Positions 45,760 to 57,555 of a DNA stretch of 64,000 nucleotides are shown piece after piece. How positions within the stretch are numbered: position 1 is the first letter of the stretch; each line of letters opens with the position of its first letter. Source of the DNA: Hermatobates lingyangjiaoensis (Eukaryota; Arthropoda; Insecta; Hemiptera; Hermatobatidae); the NCBI GenBank assembly GCA_026182355.1, contig JAPFBL010000119.1:990001-1054000 (forward strand). Direction: 5' to 3'. A program made the position numbers and the translations under genes. A model generated the notes under the pieces. It had not been told where the DNA came from, ran no database searches, and saw only the letters and a list, made by a program, of their open reading frames with translations.

Positions 45760-46140
45760 CTTACTATAATCAATTAAGACCATTAATCAACAGTATGACC
45801 ATCTATCGTAAAGAATATCTATTATTGTAAGCTATAAAGGCTATCTAACATAAAAAGTATATAATATTATAGGCAATTACGAGCATCTATCATCATAATG
45901 ATAATCTATTATAAATATATCTATTATTATACTCTAATAATATGAATAATATCATCATGATGATATTATATCATTAAGAATAATTATTATTATAAACAAA
46001 AAAGCTATCTATCATCAACAATATCTATTATGAGATATTTAAATTATTAGTAATAATATCATTATGATTATCTATTATTATAACTTATTATGACCATCTC
46101 TCTTGACTAACATTAAAACTCATTATCATCTTTAAATGAT
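45760..46140. repeat. degenerate ATTA/ATCTATTAT low-complexity repeat
   Basis: Irregular units around ATCTATTAT, ATCATCATGATGAT and TATGACCATCT, with local palindromes. Boundaries are vague. Confidence 0.6.
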
Positions 46141-47002
46141 GATAAAAGTTTGCAAAAGAAAGTTGAAAAGTTTTGGAAGTTAAGACTGTTAAAAATATTT
46201 TTACTGAAACAAAATAAACATGTCAAAAATTACTGATATACATTTTAGGCTTTCGGTAGAATTCGGCATTTTATTTTACTTACTGTTCAAAATAACGTAG
46301 ATATTTCAATAAGTTAACTAAGTTTCAATAATAAAAACTAGTTTGTAAATATCGAAACAAGTTTAACATTTGCCGTTTTTAATATTAGCATTGCTTTTAT
46401 CAAATGGACCGTTATCTTTGCAGTAATTATCAATTGCAATGAGGCGTAAGTCTTTCTTGTGATTTCAAGACAGGAAACGGATATTTTAAGGATGTTTGAA
46501 AAAAATATTGATTTATTAAAAATGATGATAATAAATGGAAGCGTCAATTTATTTTTCCCAGTTTTAATGAGACAGACATTGGAATGTTATCGAATGTTTC
46601 CCGACCTTAGCGGTTATCATTCGTTCAGGATGTTTGAACGTGTTGCAAGTGTTGTACAAAAATAATTTTTATATGTTCTCATAAACAAGTTTACCTTATT
46701 ATTTCTTGTCTTGAATAAGTAAATTAATGTACTTCATGATAATTCATATTTTCTTTTATTTCCCAGTTATTATTTACATAATTTGTTATTCTTAGGCAAT
46801 ATTACGTGTTAGATAAAATAAACTGAAGTAAATATATATATATATATATATTTCGTTGAACAGCTGACCGTATTTCGCTGATGTCAGTCAGTAGCTCTCG
46901 AGAACCAGGCCCAAGAGCAGCTACTTTAAACTTTTACTGTATAATGTTTCTTAATACCAACTCCAAAGACTAATAATTTTCTTCTTTGTTTAATTAATCA
47001 CC

Positions 47003-47029
47003 CTGAAGATGACTGGAAGCCAGTCGAAA
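47003..47029 (+). ncRNA. hammerhead-like ribozyme (six-pair stem II)
   Basis: CTGAAGA, T, perfect GACTGG/CCAGTC stem with AAG loop, GAA, ACATG, then CC. The palindrome is ACATGC rather than ACATGT. CC upstream of the core can pair with GG downstream (ACC/GGT). It overlaps the start of the following coding frame. Confidence 0.7.
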
Positions 47030-47200
47030 CATGCCGGTTCCAACTTAATTAACATTCTCCAACGGTTGGATGAAGGAAAGAAGAAGGTATTCAGAAACCT
47101 TGAAAAACTAGTGAAGAAAATGACATCAGCGAAATACGGTCAGCTGTTCAACGAAATATGCTTAAAAGAAGGACTGCTTCCAAATTTTACAAATATATAT
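47009..47200 (+). pseudogene. PLE ORF N-terminal fragment
   Basis: The frame reads RNLEKLVKKMTSAKYGQLF, then NEICLKEGLLPNFTNI, and runs into TA-encoded Ile-Tyr repeats. The C-x-x-x-x-LxPxF-type block after a basic helix is typical of the N-terminal region ahead of the reverse transcriptase in Penelope-like elements. A second copy (ASFIQEGLLPKFTNIY) is on the minus strand at 54190-54250. Both are cut at the same codon by (TA)n, so no RT or GIY-YIG domain follows. Upstream, the frame overlaps the ribozyme. Confidence 0.55.
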
Positions 47201-47427
47201 ATATATATATAAATAGAAAAAGGTTGGTATCCAGCCATCGCTTCGCAAGTCCACATGGTGTCCCTATCACTTATCTGCTAATGACGACTAAACTGGAAAT
47301 TACAGGCAGTAAGTTCGCTTTTCTATTTCCTCTGTACCTATAGCTTATTCTGAATCGTTTATAAGTATATATATATATACTTAGTTATATATATAACTAA
47401 GGGACAAACACACTTGGTGTCTCTAAT

Positions 47428-47448
47428 TTTCGGTTGAACCGTCATCAG
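47428..47448 (-). ncRNA. hammerhead-like ribozyme (AATT family)
   Basis: Inverted copy of 47524-47556 with the same CTGATGA, C, GGT/ACC stem, GAA, AATT, A and TCTC/GAGA stem I. Confidence 0.72.
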
Positions 47449-47523
47449 GAGAGTTGAGATAGGGACACTAAGCTCACTTGTGAATCGTCGCTTCACAAGT
47501 GAGCTTAGTGTCCCTATCTCAAC

Positions 47524-47556
47524 TCTCCTGATGACGGTTCAACCGAAAATTAGAGA
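47524..47556 (+). ncRNA. intact hammerhead-like ribozyme (AATT family)
   Basis: Stem I TCTC (47524-47527) pairs with GAGA (47553-47556). Core CTGATGA plus C; stem II GGT/ACC with TCA loop; GAA; palindrome AATT (47548-47551); A17. The predicted cut is between 47552 and 47553, and GTAAGT follows 3 bases after stem I. Confidence 0.75.
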
Positions 47557-47638
47557 CAGTAAGTATGTTTGTTCCTTAGTTCTGTGTTTGTAATTCACCG
47601 TGAAACGTTTGTTGTCCTTTTGGATCGTTTTCCTGTTT

Positions 47639-47640
<2 letters not shown>

Positions 47641-47682
<42 letters not shown>
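47641..47682. repeat. (TA)n microsatellite
   Basis: About 21 TA units, 58 bp right of the 47392-47582 foldback. Confidence 0.95.
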
Positions 47683-47689
<7 letters not shown>

Positions 47690-47859
47690 GAACCTTTTCA
47701 TAATAATATCCTCCAATAAAAATGATAAATAAACTGATGTGCATTCGTTAGAAGTTATGGCATTGAGGTAATTGTGTTGACAGCGAGAGTAGTGGAGGTG
47801 GAAAAGATGCGATAACAAATCCATGTGGAGGGAGGGCAGGTCTGGAAGGATTTATCTAA

Positions 47860-48190
47860 TTGACTTTCTAAATGATAATAGTACGGGACCAAGGTCGACT
47901 TAGAGAAAACGAGAGTGGTTTACTACTGAAAATACGACACACTTTTACTCACGCTTTGGATCAAGAAAGAAACATAATTAATATTTGAGCTGGGTGATTT
48001 TGGAGGATGTTAGGAGGGAGGGAGAGGAAGGCTGGGCAAAGCTTTCTAGGATGCATCACGTGTCTAATTCACGTGTCCGGCCCCAAGTGGTTTCTAATAC
48101 CCCTAATAGAAACTGGACCTATCGACCAAACACTGATATTGCATACTAGAATATTCTCTATTTATCCCATCCTTCTTTGATGCAACATAT
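47860..48190. other. GC-richer unique block with paired CACGTG sites
   Basis: Contains ATCACGTGTC and TTCACGTGTC (two E-boxes 14 bp apart near 48057-48077), GGGAGGGAGAGG and ATAATTAAT. No long frame or repeat signature. Possible regulatory block, by composition and motif pairing only. Confidence 0.3.
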
Positions 48191-48199
48191 ACATTTTTA

Positions 48200-51100
48200 A
48201 AAGCGTTTTGGGTAGGTATATTTAATAATTTGACCCTGTCGCTGAACTTATATGCGAACATTTTCTTCAATCTAAAGAAAAATCTTCAATAATATAGCCT
48301 AAACTTCTATAATAAGACTTTAAAATTAGGAGAAAATTGTTATAATTGACCTGTTTTGTCTACAGGTTTTAGTAATTTATTCTCGTTTGCCAGTGAGTAT
48401 AGAGCCTAAAACTTCACAACCAAGAAGTAATTCTACTGCGTTAACTTTGTAATTTTAGAAGGGAATTGATCGAAAAAATTATTACCTCGGTTAAAAAAAG
48501 TTATAAAAGGCCAAGTTACCTGGCCACTATTTTGACATGCACCTTATTCTGCATGTTAGCTGACTCTTCATTTCCTTGGAAAATAATGAATTAGTTATGC
48601 TGAAGACCTATGGAAAGAGAAGACAATACCTGAGGGAAAAGGAAGTTCTCATATCTTAAACAAAAATTGGAGGCACTGGTGCCGAGAAAGGAGGAGAGAA
48701 TACTCAGGAAAGGAAGGAGACGTCTACAACTAACAGCTTGAGTCAGGATGTTAAACAATTGAGGCCCGACCTGAAGGTGACTACGGATGTACTAACCAAT
48801 CTCAGACACATGCTGTCATTCTGGACAAACAACTCGAGGACCAGATAACCTTGCTGAAGAATAGCAAGTTTAAAATGAATGCGTCATTCGCGATATCAAA
48901 ACACAATCCAATGTCAGGTCGACTGGGAGATCCGACCAATAGGATTATATGTTTAAATTGAATTTCAAAACACTGAGTGAGCTAAAACGTTGGTGGGAGC
49001 TCCCCTACACTGAGTAATAGTTTTCCAGTCAAATCAGGAAACAGAGATTCTTGAAGTGCGAGGAAAGTTGAAAGTTACAAGAGAATTTATGCCCAGCAAC
49101 ACTGGGGATAATAAAACTAAGGTGTTACGATTGGATGAATGACTGTTTAGTAGAAACCGATTAAATTTTAGAATAAACAAAGTACTTTCGAGAGTCATAT
49201 CAGATTTAAAATGTCAAACAATGAACAGAAGAAACATATATTTTTTATGAACATTATTTTTATTCAATTGTAAAACTAAATTATACTATCATAGCAATAT
49301 ATGAACAATTCTACTTATTTTAAAATAATAGAAAACGGTTCGTTGAAGAGTTATTAGAATCATTATTAGATCCACTTCACATACCTACGAGTAGACCATT
49401 ATGTAACTTCATCTTCATGTATAAGACGACAAGCTACTTCAAACCTAATGTATTTCTGAATATTTAGTATACAAGAATTCTGAGAAATTATTGGGGTGGA
49501 GTTTGAATTTATATATAGCTTTTTATTGAATGTCAAAAAGCAGAAAATATTACTATGATGGTGAAGAACCATTTTATTACAATGATCATTGTATAAGTCA
49601 AAAATAGTTTATCTATATTGCTAAGATGACTACTACATCCCTTACTTCTAAAAAAATAATTATACTTTTTTAATTTATTAACCTAATTTACCCACTGCAT
49701 GGAATCTACAGAGGTAAAAAGGAGTATTGTGTTCGGTCAAAAATTTTTATATGAAATTTTCAACCGACATACACTTTTGAAGCTCTCTCTACCAAATACA
49801 ATAAATCTAACGGTGAGTTTTTATGTTGGTGTTGGTGGGTGTGTGTGTTCTCCTCATGGGCAGTACTCCTAAAATGAGAAAATTTATCACCAATATGCTC
49901 CACTTAAAGAAATACATATTTATATTACATTTTGTTGTGCGTGTGTATGTATAAACACACAATATTTCACATATTGTGTTTAGGTGAAAATTTTTACACC
50001 AAGTTATCAAGTGGTATAAACGAAATGCACTTTTGACACAAACAATTAAAAAAAAAAAAAAGTGAATTCAGAGTGCTTTCACTCAATTCTCTTAATATTT
50101 CAGCAAGTGATTAATGTTGTGACTTTATCTTTAAATGTAAATCTATAAATCTGTAGCTTTATTACTGTTTATCCAGGAGTCTAAAGAGAAATAAATATAC
50201 TTATATAGAAAGAGAGAGGGAAAAATTAGGGAGTGAATAGGTGGGATAGTGAGAAGAGAGGGAGAGGTTGAACAATTATATTATTTGTTTTCACTGAACA
50301 GGTATGAAAGTATCACGTACTCAAATCCACAAATGGAAAGTAAATAAATATCTCAATCATGCTCTCAGAGATCGTGTCTTATTGAGTCTTCATGTAGAAT
50401 TAGGGAAACCTAAACACGATCCAGTACCGTCATTATATGATTTAAGATTTCCCTTCTGACCTTGGGTAACCAAAAAAAAAAGAAGAAAATAAAGGAACAG
50501 CATGAAGCACTGGAAAGGGTTATCATAATAGGTTTGACCTTCCATTATAATAGTAGCCCTTAGTAGGCTGTTGTGTTCGATAAGAGGAAGAGGGAGACAT
50601 CAGTCTCTACTGACAGCTAACCGAACACGATACCAAAATCCTTCCACTACCTCTCATCAACACAATTACAACAAGTTAACACTGATCTCAACTCATTTGT
50701 CTCGACTGTTTAAACCTTGTTTCAATATTATTGCTTGTTCAAACTCTGTTTAGCATACATATTTTGTTACAAGTATTAAATAATTACATTACTTTGTAAA
50801 TACTCGTTGAAACTTGCTTCCAGGTAAATTCCCCCAGAGCAAATCCCCAGCAGTAAATTCCACCATACATGACTCGTAAATATTTCAAATTCATTTAAAA
50901 ATTATAGTAAATATGTCGATATAAACATTTATAATTAAACTTACAGTTGTCAAATATCAAGATGAAGTTTTTTTTTTTTAAACTGGGCACACAGTTCATG
51001 CAGAGTCAGAATAAACTACAAAAGACATTTTAGGATGATGTAATGTAATTAGCCGAGAACATAGACACTAGGATTAAAATGAAGGATCTACGATAAATTG

Positions 51101-52740
51101 GGAGTAATGGTAAACATTGCACAGAATTCCCAGATAGATAGTTTTCGACGAACTGTTTCAAACGTGTATCCACAACTTGGTATCTTAAGAATATGTTCAA
51201 AGAAATTCTCAAAAGTTTCTCTATGAGACTGATAGATTCGTTTCAACCTGCGATGGAATTTACCGTGGTGAATTTAACCGGCCGGCCACTGCAACTATAT
51301 CATAGTGAAGTCATTTTTTTCTGAATGAAAAAAAAACTAAACCATAGGTTAATTCTAATTTTGAAATATCTTTCTGAACACAATTACAACAGATATTTAC
51401 TTATATTTTGTGGAGCGCCTCCACAAGTTAATAAGTACTTGTGGAGGCGCTCAAGTATAACAATTTGCATGGTGTGGTGAATAAGCCTATTTAAACACAG
51501 TAGACCTTGAGAGGGCTGTCCTTAAAGGAAGTCAACTTGGTTTACTTTGTTATCCTTATCTACAAGCAGAGCATTATAAATAATGTGTATTACAAGGTGT
51601 AATATAGTATCAAAGCTATGTTCCAGTATTCATTTGTCATTTTCTTGAATATGTAGAATAATATGTTAGGAATAATGCAGTTCAGGTTGATTTCTTTGGA
51701 TTCTTTGACCAAATCACAATACCAACCTTATCTCCAGAGTGAGAAAACTAAGAGAACCCGCGATGCCACCAGAGTAGGCCATGCGCAGGCAAGTCACAAT
51801 CTTTCAGGATTGATATTCAAAGGGTCCAGCAGGTAGCATGTTTGTCTTTAACACATATTATTGATCGTTTGAATTCTGGCCATGGACCTAGATTTCTCAC
51901 GTGGGTGATGGTATTTTAAAGCAGTTGGTTACAAGTCTATACAATTTCAAGCAATTTACCAAGTTATCTGATAAACTTGAGTAAGGTAGAATTTAAGATA
52001 CCTGATATAGAATCAACCCGATAATGTGGCACACCTATAACAAAAATAGGTACCTAATGACAAATCAGCTACATTAACCCTAGAACAACAATATAGGTGA
52101 AAACGTGTAGGCTGTGGACGTTGAAATCACACAAACAAGATTCATATTTAGAATGCTAGAAATTGACCTTTTACTAGAAATTACGTAAACTAGAGACAAA
52201 CATAACTACTCATATAATAAAATGATAATGATAATTGGTATCCAGAGTCTAAAAAAACTTTTCAAGTCAGGAGAAAAAAATGGAGGAATAATATCCCGCG
52301 AATTATGTCAGCAGATATTAGAAAAAAATATTTTAGTCCATATGATAAAACTTAGATTTATATCTAGGCAGGCCCATATGAAATGTAACGTCATCTTACT
52401 TATTTTTTAATCATATCAAACATAGAAGTATTTTGCATCATATGTAGTTTCACTAATTAATCATAATTACTATACTCGTAACAATCCCAATTAACCTAAG
52501 ACCCTGATGCCAGTAGGGATGGAGGGGAGGGAGTTTGTGCTACTACTCTTATATTTATATGTTAACACTTATTTCTTTCATATCTTTACTCAAGAAATGG
52601 ACAGATGAAAACAGTTAGAGATAGCAACCTACTGATCCTCATGTTACTCGGGTTAAAGCCAATAACTGTCTATCTTCCCACCCATATATTAAATTGATTA
52701 ATAAATTTATATTTGGACTTTTTATTTAACAATATATACA
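48200..52740. other. mostly unique AT-rich sequence
   Basis: 48640-49130 is purine-rich with a worn coding look, but stops occur in all frames and no domain is recognisable. Apart from short poly-A runs and the hairpin at 51413, I see no supported element. Confidence 0.4.
51413..51452. repeat. perfect 16-bp GC-rich hairpin
   Basis: GAGCGCCTCCACAAGT (51413-51428) and its reverse complement (51437-51452) flank an 8-base loop. It stands out as GC-rich in AT-rich DNA. The left arm region holds a nested TGGAG/CTCCA hairpin. Origin unknown. Confidence 0.75.
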
Positions 52741-52742
52741 TA

Positions 52743-52745
<3 letters not shown>

Positions 52746-52802
<57 letters not shown>
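52746..52802. repeat. compound (CA)n-(TA)n microsatellite
   Basis: About 14 CA units followed by about 14 TA units. Further right, CATAACAAACACTCAC resembles the inverse of PLE tail sequence. Confidence 0.95.
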
Positions 52803-52806
<4 letters not shown>

Positions 52807-53381
52807 CTTAAAATAAACTGCCACACATAGACAGAAACATAACAAACACTCACTTTCGGTATATATATATACATTATGTGCGTATGTGTATATGTGAATG
52901 CGTGTTAATGGAGTGAGGTTGTAGGAGAGGTGGTTTTAGAATGGGGAAGTCAGGAAGAATAGATTAATGAGTTGGATTCATAAATTCCAAATATGTACTT
53001 CTTCAATAAATCTAATTCTTTACTTTCTAAAACCCAGTGCTCCATTTTTTCCCTGAATAATCTCCATCAAATATAACATCATACATAAGTAAAGATAAAT
53101 ACGTTACAAAATAATAATAGAAAATGATACTATATTCATAATACTGATACCATTATATAAAATGTAAAAAAAATTTTAGCCTAAATTACTTTCTGACATG
53201 GTTAAATATTAAGTTAACTATCTTAATATTTAAAAAGTATCCTACCTCGTACTATACGTTTTTCCTCTGAATTATATGTATTCTGGACTTGTCTAAAGCA
53301 TTATTGACAAATAGCCGGAATACTGAGAATATTAGAAATGTTTCTCAATAGTATATAGTAGTTGTTCCACAGAGACCTCAG

Positions 53382-53407
53382 TTTCGGTCTTTCTAGACCA
53401 TCTTCAT
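53382..53407 (-). ncRNA. hammerhead-like motif with ATGAAGA core
   Basis: Minus strand: ATGAAGA (CTGAAGA expected), T, perfect GGTCT/AGACC stem with AGAA loop, then GAAACTGAGG. Strong stem II, but the first core base and the palindrome deviate. Confidence 0.5.
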
Positions 53408-53605
53408 GGTGTAGAAAATTGTAAAATTTATTAAACTAAACTGATTAAAATTTCTTTAACTAACGTTCAAAATTCACAAAACACAAGGACTAACATCATT
53501 CACTGGAAGGTTGCATGAGGTTTTAGTCAGTCAGTCTGTGCCTTCAGACTTTTTGTTAACTTAATAAATGGAAAGAAGTAATAAGAACGTTGGAAAAGCT
53601 GTCCA

Positions 53606-53644
53606 TACAATGTGTAAGAAAGGAAATCTTTCTTACACATTGTA
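53606..53644. repeat. perfect 17-bp hairpin
   Basis: TACAATGTGTAAGAAAG (53606-53622), loop GAAAT, and the exact reverse complement at 53628-53644. Too short for a typical miRNA precursor. Confidence 0.75.
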
Positions 53645-53690
53645 AGGTAAGAAATATAATTGTGCATTCATTAATGATAGTCTACACTCT

Positions 53691-53692
<2 letters not shown>

Positions 53693-53747
<55 letters not shown>

Positions 53748-53748
53748 A
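53693..53748. repeat. (TA)n microsatellite with one TATTATA interruption
   Basis: Borders the minus-oriented ribozyme arm at 53750-53860. The arm ends in a second short TA tract at 53863-53874. Confidence 0.95.
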
Positions 53749-53770
53749 GAACATTACCGAATTCTCAATA

Positions 53771-53794
53771 TTTCGAACTGTTGTTCGTCATCAG
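53771..53794 (-). ncRNA. hammerhead-like ribozyme (ATAT family)
   Basis: CTGATGA, C, perfect GAAC/GTTC stem with AACA loop, GAA, ATAT, T; GAG downstream pairs with CTC upstream. Same stem II as 54466 but a different loop. Confidence 0.72.
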
Positions 53795-53973
53795 GAGTAG
53801 ACTAGAAGTGAGGACGAAGTGAGAGAGATCTCCCAACGCCGAAGAACGCAGCACGAATCAATCATATATATATATTCTCAAAAAATTGTTCTTGACCTCT
53901 TCTATTCTATTGTATATTTTGTTATTGAGGGCTAGGTCATATAAAAGAAAATAAACTCATTCCTAGGCCAACT

Positions 53974-54001
53974 TTTCGATGTATTTGTACATCATCTTCA
54001 G
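53974..54001 (-). ncRNA. hammerhead-like ribozyme, altered palindrome (ACGT family)
   Basis: CTGAAGA, T, GATGTA/TACATC stem with CAAA loop, GAA, AAGTT where ACGTT is expected. Stem I AGCC/GGCC-type pairing is kept. Confidence 0.62.
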
Positions 54002-54083
54002 GGCTAAAATTTTGTGTTAGTTCTCTATGTGAGTTGTAGATTGTTTTGGTAAATGTATTATAGTTCATACTCTAATTTTACCC

Positions 54084-54111
54084 CTGAAGATGATGTACAA
54101 ATACATCGAAA
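54084..54111 (+). ncRNA. hammerhead-like ribozyme (ACGT family, six-pair stem II)
   Basis: CTGAAGA, T, GATGTA/TACATC with CAAA loop, GAA, ACGT, T, then GGCT. Two stem I pairs next to the core (CC/GG). It is the plus partner of 53974; each copy has kept a different part of the ancestral motif. Confidence 0.7.
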
Positions 54112-54189
54112 CGTTGGCTTAGGAATGAGTTTATTTTCTTTTATAAGACCTAGCCCTCAATAACAAAACATACAATATATATATATATA

Positions 54190-54300
54190 TATATATTTGT
54201 AAATTTTGGTAGCAGTCCTTCCTGTATAAATGATGCAGAAACATGTGTTCATTTAGCATGTCGATTGGTAACTTACTATATTCTGAGGATACAATAAAAA
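54190..54300 (-). pseudogene. PLE ORF N-terminal fragment, second copy
   Basis: Minus strand encodes ASFIQEGLLPKFTNIY before entering (TA)n at 54178-54195. It aligns with NEICLKEGLLPNFTNI at 47150-47190, including the exact truncation point. Upstream coding is degraded. Confidence 0.55.
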
Positions 54301-54465
54301 GATCATTATTCTGAAAACTGGAAAAAACTTATGAAAGAGCAAGTTTCAGTTAAATATTGTCTAATTTTTAACATTATATATATATAATATATATATATAA
54401 ATATAATAATATAAATATTATAAAAGTTTCGCACGTACCTCTTCTTCTTCCCTTCTACTCTCTCC

Positions 54466-54489
54466 CTGACGACGAACTTCAGTTCGAAA
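54466..54489 (+). ncRNA. hammerhead-like ribozyme (ATAT family)
   Basis: CTGACGA, C, perfect GAAC/GTTC stem with TTCA loop, GAA, ATAT, C. Stem I is weak. (TA)n follows at 54538. Confidence 0.65.
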
Positions 54490-54509
54490 TATCGTTCCAG
54501 TAAGTTTTC

Positions 54510-54533
54510 TCACTTCTTCTAAATGTTGTCTTT

Positions 54534-54590
<57 letters not shown>

Positions 54591-54650
54591 ATATGAAAAA
54601 AGACAACATTTAGACGAAGCGAGAAGACTATATATATATATATATATATA
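54510..54650. repeat. inverted repeat around a (TA)n tract
   Basis: CTTCTAAATGTTGTCTTTTT (from 54515) and its inverse AAAAAGACAACATTTAGACG (from 54596) flank (TA)n 54538-54595; another TA tract lies at 54629-54650. The TA tract forms the core of the palindrome. Confidence 0.75.
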
Positions 54651-56139
54651 TTCTTTGTTATGTTTCTGTCTATGTATCACAGTTTATTTTAAGCATATAT
54701 ATATATATATGTATATAAATGTTTAGATTAAAATATATTTTGAAACTTACAAGGAAAAAGACTTAAAATTATGGGAAATAGTGACTTGATTTTTAAAGTA
54801 TGAAAGGAGATATCCTGGTGAATTAACAGAAGGGTACGATTACATAAGTAACCACCAAATAAATATTTATGGTACGGAAACACCTTGGCCGGGAGATCAT
54901 TTTCGGCGTAAACAGAGAAAGTGCACTTCCTTGCTTGTGCTGAGTTGTCGAAAATGTTGTATCCTGACGTCATGAAGCCCTTAAATGACTCGTACTTGAT
55001 GACCTTAAGTCTTTAAAATTATATATTGTGAGCCAGGCGGTTACCTAATAGTTATTTTGAGTGTATTCATTCACTAGCATATAGTCGGGAAATTCTAAAT
55101 ACGGACTATCCCATTTGGATCAGAATCTCCCAAGTGTATAGTGCTGTCGAAAATTAAATTGCCAACAATAGCAGAAATTAAAAAAGAAATAGATGTTTTA
55201 TTATTAATGCGTACAAAATTAGTGTGAAATAAATTGTATCCTTCCAAATCATAGGACTTGATTTATGACATAAATACTACCAATTTAAGTATGACAAACT
55301 TGACAACTACCAATACAAGTATGATCATTTTAAATATTATAAACTTCACGAAATATATTAAACAATCATAACGAAGTAACAAACTTTGCACTACAGGAAA
55401 AAAGTTTCCGCGATTCTCGCCAGGAGCGCTGATAGAATAATAGAAACCAGATAGTGTCTTAAAGTCAACATATTATTTATCAAAGCAAAGATATTTGCTT
55501 TTAAAATGTTTTCTGTCTGCCGGATACATCAATTGCTAGTCCGTATCAACTTAAGTAGGCTATTTCTGGATGATAATCAATCCCGATTCCAGGACAGTTT
55601 TCTAAAAGTTTGATCCTAAGGAATAATAAAAGAATCACGGGTATTAATCCAAATCGACTGGAAAAATTCCCACTAAATCACAAAAAACAAGATTTTTTCA
55701 GATAAAATACTGTCTTGATTCGCAATATTTGGGCCGAGCTTACTGTTCCGTCACTGTGCTAACACAACCTTATGTATGAAATTTCAACAGCATAACTCAT
55801 TTAGAATTTAAGACATCCTATTGGTCTTACACGCACACTTGCAGCCCAACCTATTTTACTGGGCACTAGGTACACCAACACTTGTATATTAAACATGATA
55901 TCAATATTTAACCCGAACACAATACTTTTGTACCTCGACATTTCAAAAGAGTTTACAACGAAAGAAAACATAGTCAAAGCAATTCATTTCAAAGAATAAG
56001 TTAAAATTATGTCAAACCCCTCTCATTTTCAAATGTGTGATATCATATAAGATAAACTTATTTGGGTTATCAACAATATGTGTTGTTTACTAATTTGCCA
56101 GTTAACAACTGAATATTATATTTCAAAAAAATAAATGAG

Positions 56140-56240
56140 TTGCTATTTGCCAGCCCAGCAGAAATCATCATCTTCTTCAACTTTTGATGACGACAAGGTC
56201 GAAATATTGAAGAGAGTGTTATGGTTGTTTACGCGACCTC
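56140..56240 (+). mobile_element. PLE terminal-repeat fragment related to 16261
   Basis: Shares GCCAGCCCAGCAGAAATCAT and the following motif with 16265-16340. Not followed by a TA tract. Confidence 0.5.
56184..56204 (+). ncRNA. hammerhead-like motif with TTGATGA core
   Basis: TTGATGA (C3 changed), C, GAC/GTC stem with AAG loop, GAA, ATAT, T, GAAGAGAG downstream pairing with CTTC-rich sequence upstream. Confidence 0.5.
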
Positions 56241-57527
56241 AGGACAGACTTAGACACGGAAGCAACGGGAATACCGATATGCATAAATATACGAGTATAT
56301 CGACCTTTGAAAGATTCAAAATATTGAATTTTAGTCCTAGTGTCTCGTTTTTATTTTCAATGTGTATACATATATAATATAATATTAAATAAAACAAATA
56401 CACAAATTAAAAACGAATAATAAACAACTTACAAAAAACAAATAAACACTAAATATTTAGGGTAGACATTGGGTAATGTAGTAGTCCTGTTCGAAAACTG
56501 TGGAGTAACGTCTGAATTGGGTTTGGGGACTTGGACTAATGGAAAAGGCAGTAATGATTCAAAATTAAAACACGTTTTTAAAAATTCTTCCCATTTAGAG
56601 GAAACATCTTAATTCCTTTAAAATCATCTGGAGTACATAAATAAATCGAAAATAAAAGAGAAAATTGTTCTTATATCTTCTTATAATGTTCAGATAATGA
56701 ATGGAGAAACAGTTCAACAATGTTTTTTTATTGGAAATACATTGTATTGTGAGGATCAATTATTCAGGAAAATTGAAAAGCTAAATAAGAAGCTAGATTT
56801 TCATGAGTATTGGTTTCAGAGTTTGCCTTTAAGGTAAAAATATTACGTGTTATACTTTCATATGGTTGAAGATATTTTCGTAAGAACTTCAGTGTACTAT
56901 CAATGAAATCAAAATATTTTGAAACAAACAGGCTATCCACTGGATTACATATACTATTATTCAAGATTTTCTTTTATACTACATTATATATTCTGCTATT
57001 ATATTAAAATCAGATTGTATGCAGATCTTATCTACGTAAGTATATGTTTTAAGCACGAGTGTTAAAGTATTTGACTCTAACCGAGGTTACTAAATAAACT
57101 TTAATCTCTGATCGATTCTGTGTTCCGCTTCCCATGTACTTGACTGAGGACTGACGCGTTCACGACAAACATGAAGGAAAAAAACTTAGCAAGGCCTCTA
57201 CAAAATATTTAAACGCAAGGACGAATAATATATTAAACTAAAACTTCTCTAATCACTTCCACTAATCCATAAAGGAGAATGAAAACTGGTTTCAGTTTTT
57301 TAACTTATACCGAAAAGTAGCTCAAGAGAACATATTATACTGCTGTATTCCTGTTAGCAATGAGGAGAAATATATAATGTTTATAATGGTAGCATTCAGT
57401 CAGTAACAGCAAAAGTAAATAGAATCGTGCATAGGATTGGTGATATTTACTTTTTGGCCGAAGAGAAGTATTTTTTTTTATTTCATTATTAAAATTGACT
57501 TGATTGACACATTTCATTTCTTATTTC

Positions 57528-57555
57528 CTGATGCAGACTCGAAAAATAGTTGAAA
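57528..57555 (+). ncRNA. decayed hammerhead-like motif
   Basis: CTGATGC, A, possible GACT/AGTT stem, GAAATTTC. The core is altered at A9. Confidence 0.35.

Larger units (their letters stand above)
46832..47215. mobile_element. PLE 5' fragment with terminal inverted repeats
   Basis: (TA)n at 46832-46852, then a 38-bp block (46851-46893) whose reverse complement is at 47120-47163 (GACATCAGCGAAATACGGTC, AGCTGTTCAACGAAA). Between them lie a ribozyme at 47003 and the start of a coding frame. The right end passes into (TA)n at 47193-47210. Interpreted as a PLE terminal repeat plus ORF start with an inverted 5' piece. Confidence 0.65.
47392..47582. mobile_element. near-perfect ribozyme foldback (AATT family)
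   Basis: Arms 47392-47485 and 47492-47582 differ by a few bases and meet at TGTGAATCGTCGCTTCACA. Each arm runs from AACTAAGG through GTCTCTAATTTTCGG to GAGATAGGGACACTAAGC. (TA)n lies on both sides (47367-47381 and 47641-47682). Both internal ribozymes look intact. Confidence 0.8.
53913..54176. mobile_element. head-to-head ribozyme foldback (ACGT family)
   Basis: Arms 53913-54018 and 54066-54176 share TTGTTATTGAGGGCTAGGTC, AAGAAAATAAACTCATTCCTA and the ribozyme. The centre (about 45 bp) is not repeated. The right arm ends in (TA)n at 54178-54195, immediately followed by the minus-strand PLE coding fragment. Confidence 0.75.

Noticed and set aside
50815..51300. Possible MITE with GGTAAATTCC / GGAATTTACC ends
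   Set aside because: The inverted similarity is short and imperfect, the ends are undefined and no target duplication is visible.
53606..53644. miRNA precursor
   Set aside because: A 17-bp stem with a 5-base loop is too short for a Drosha/Dicer substrate.
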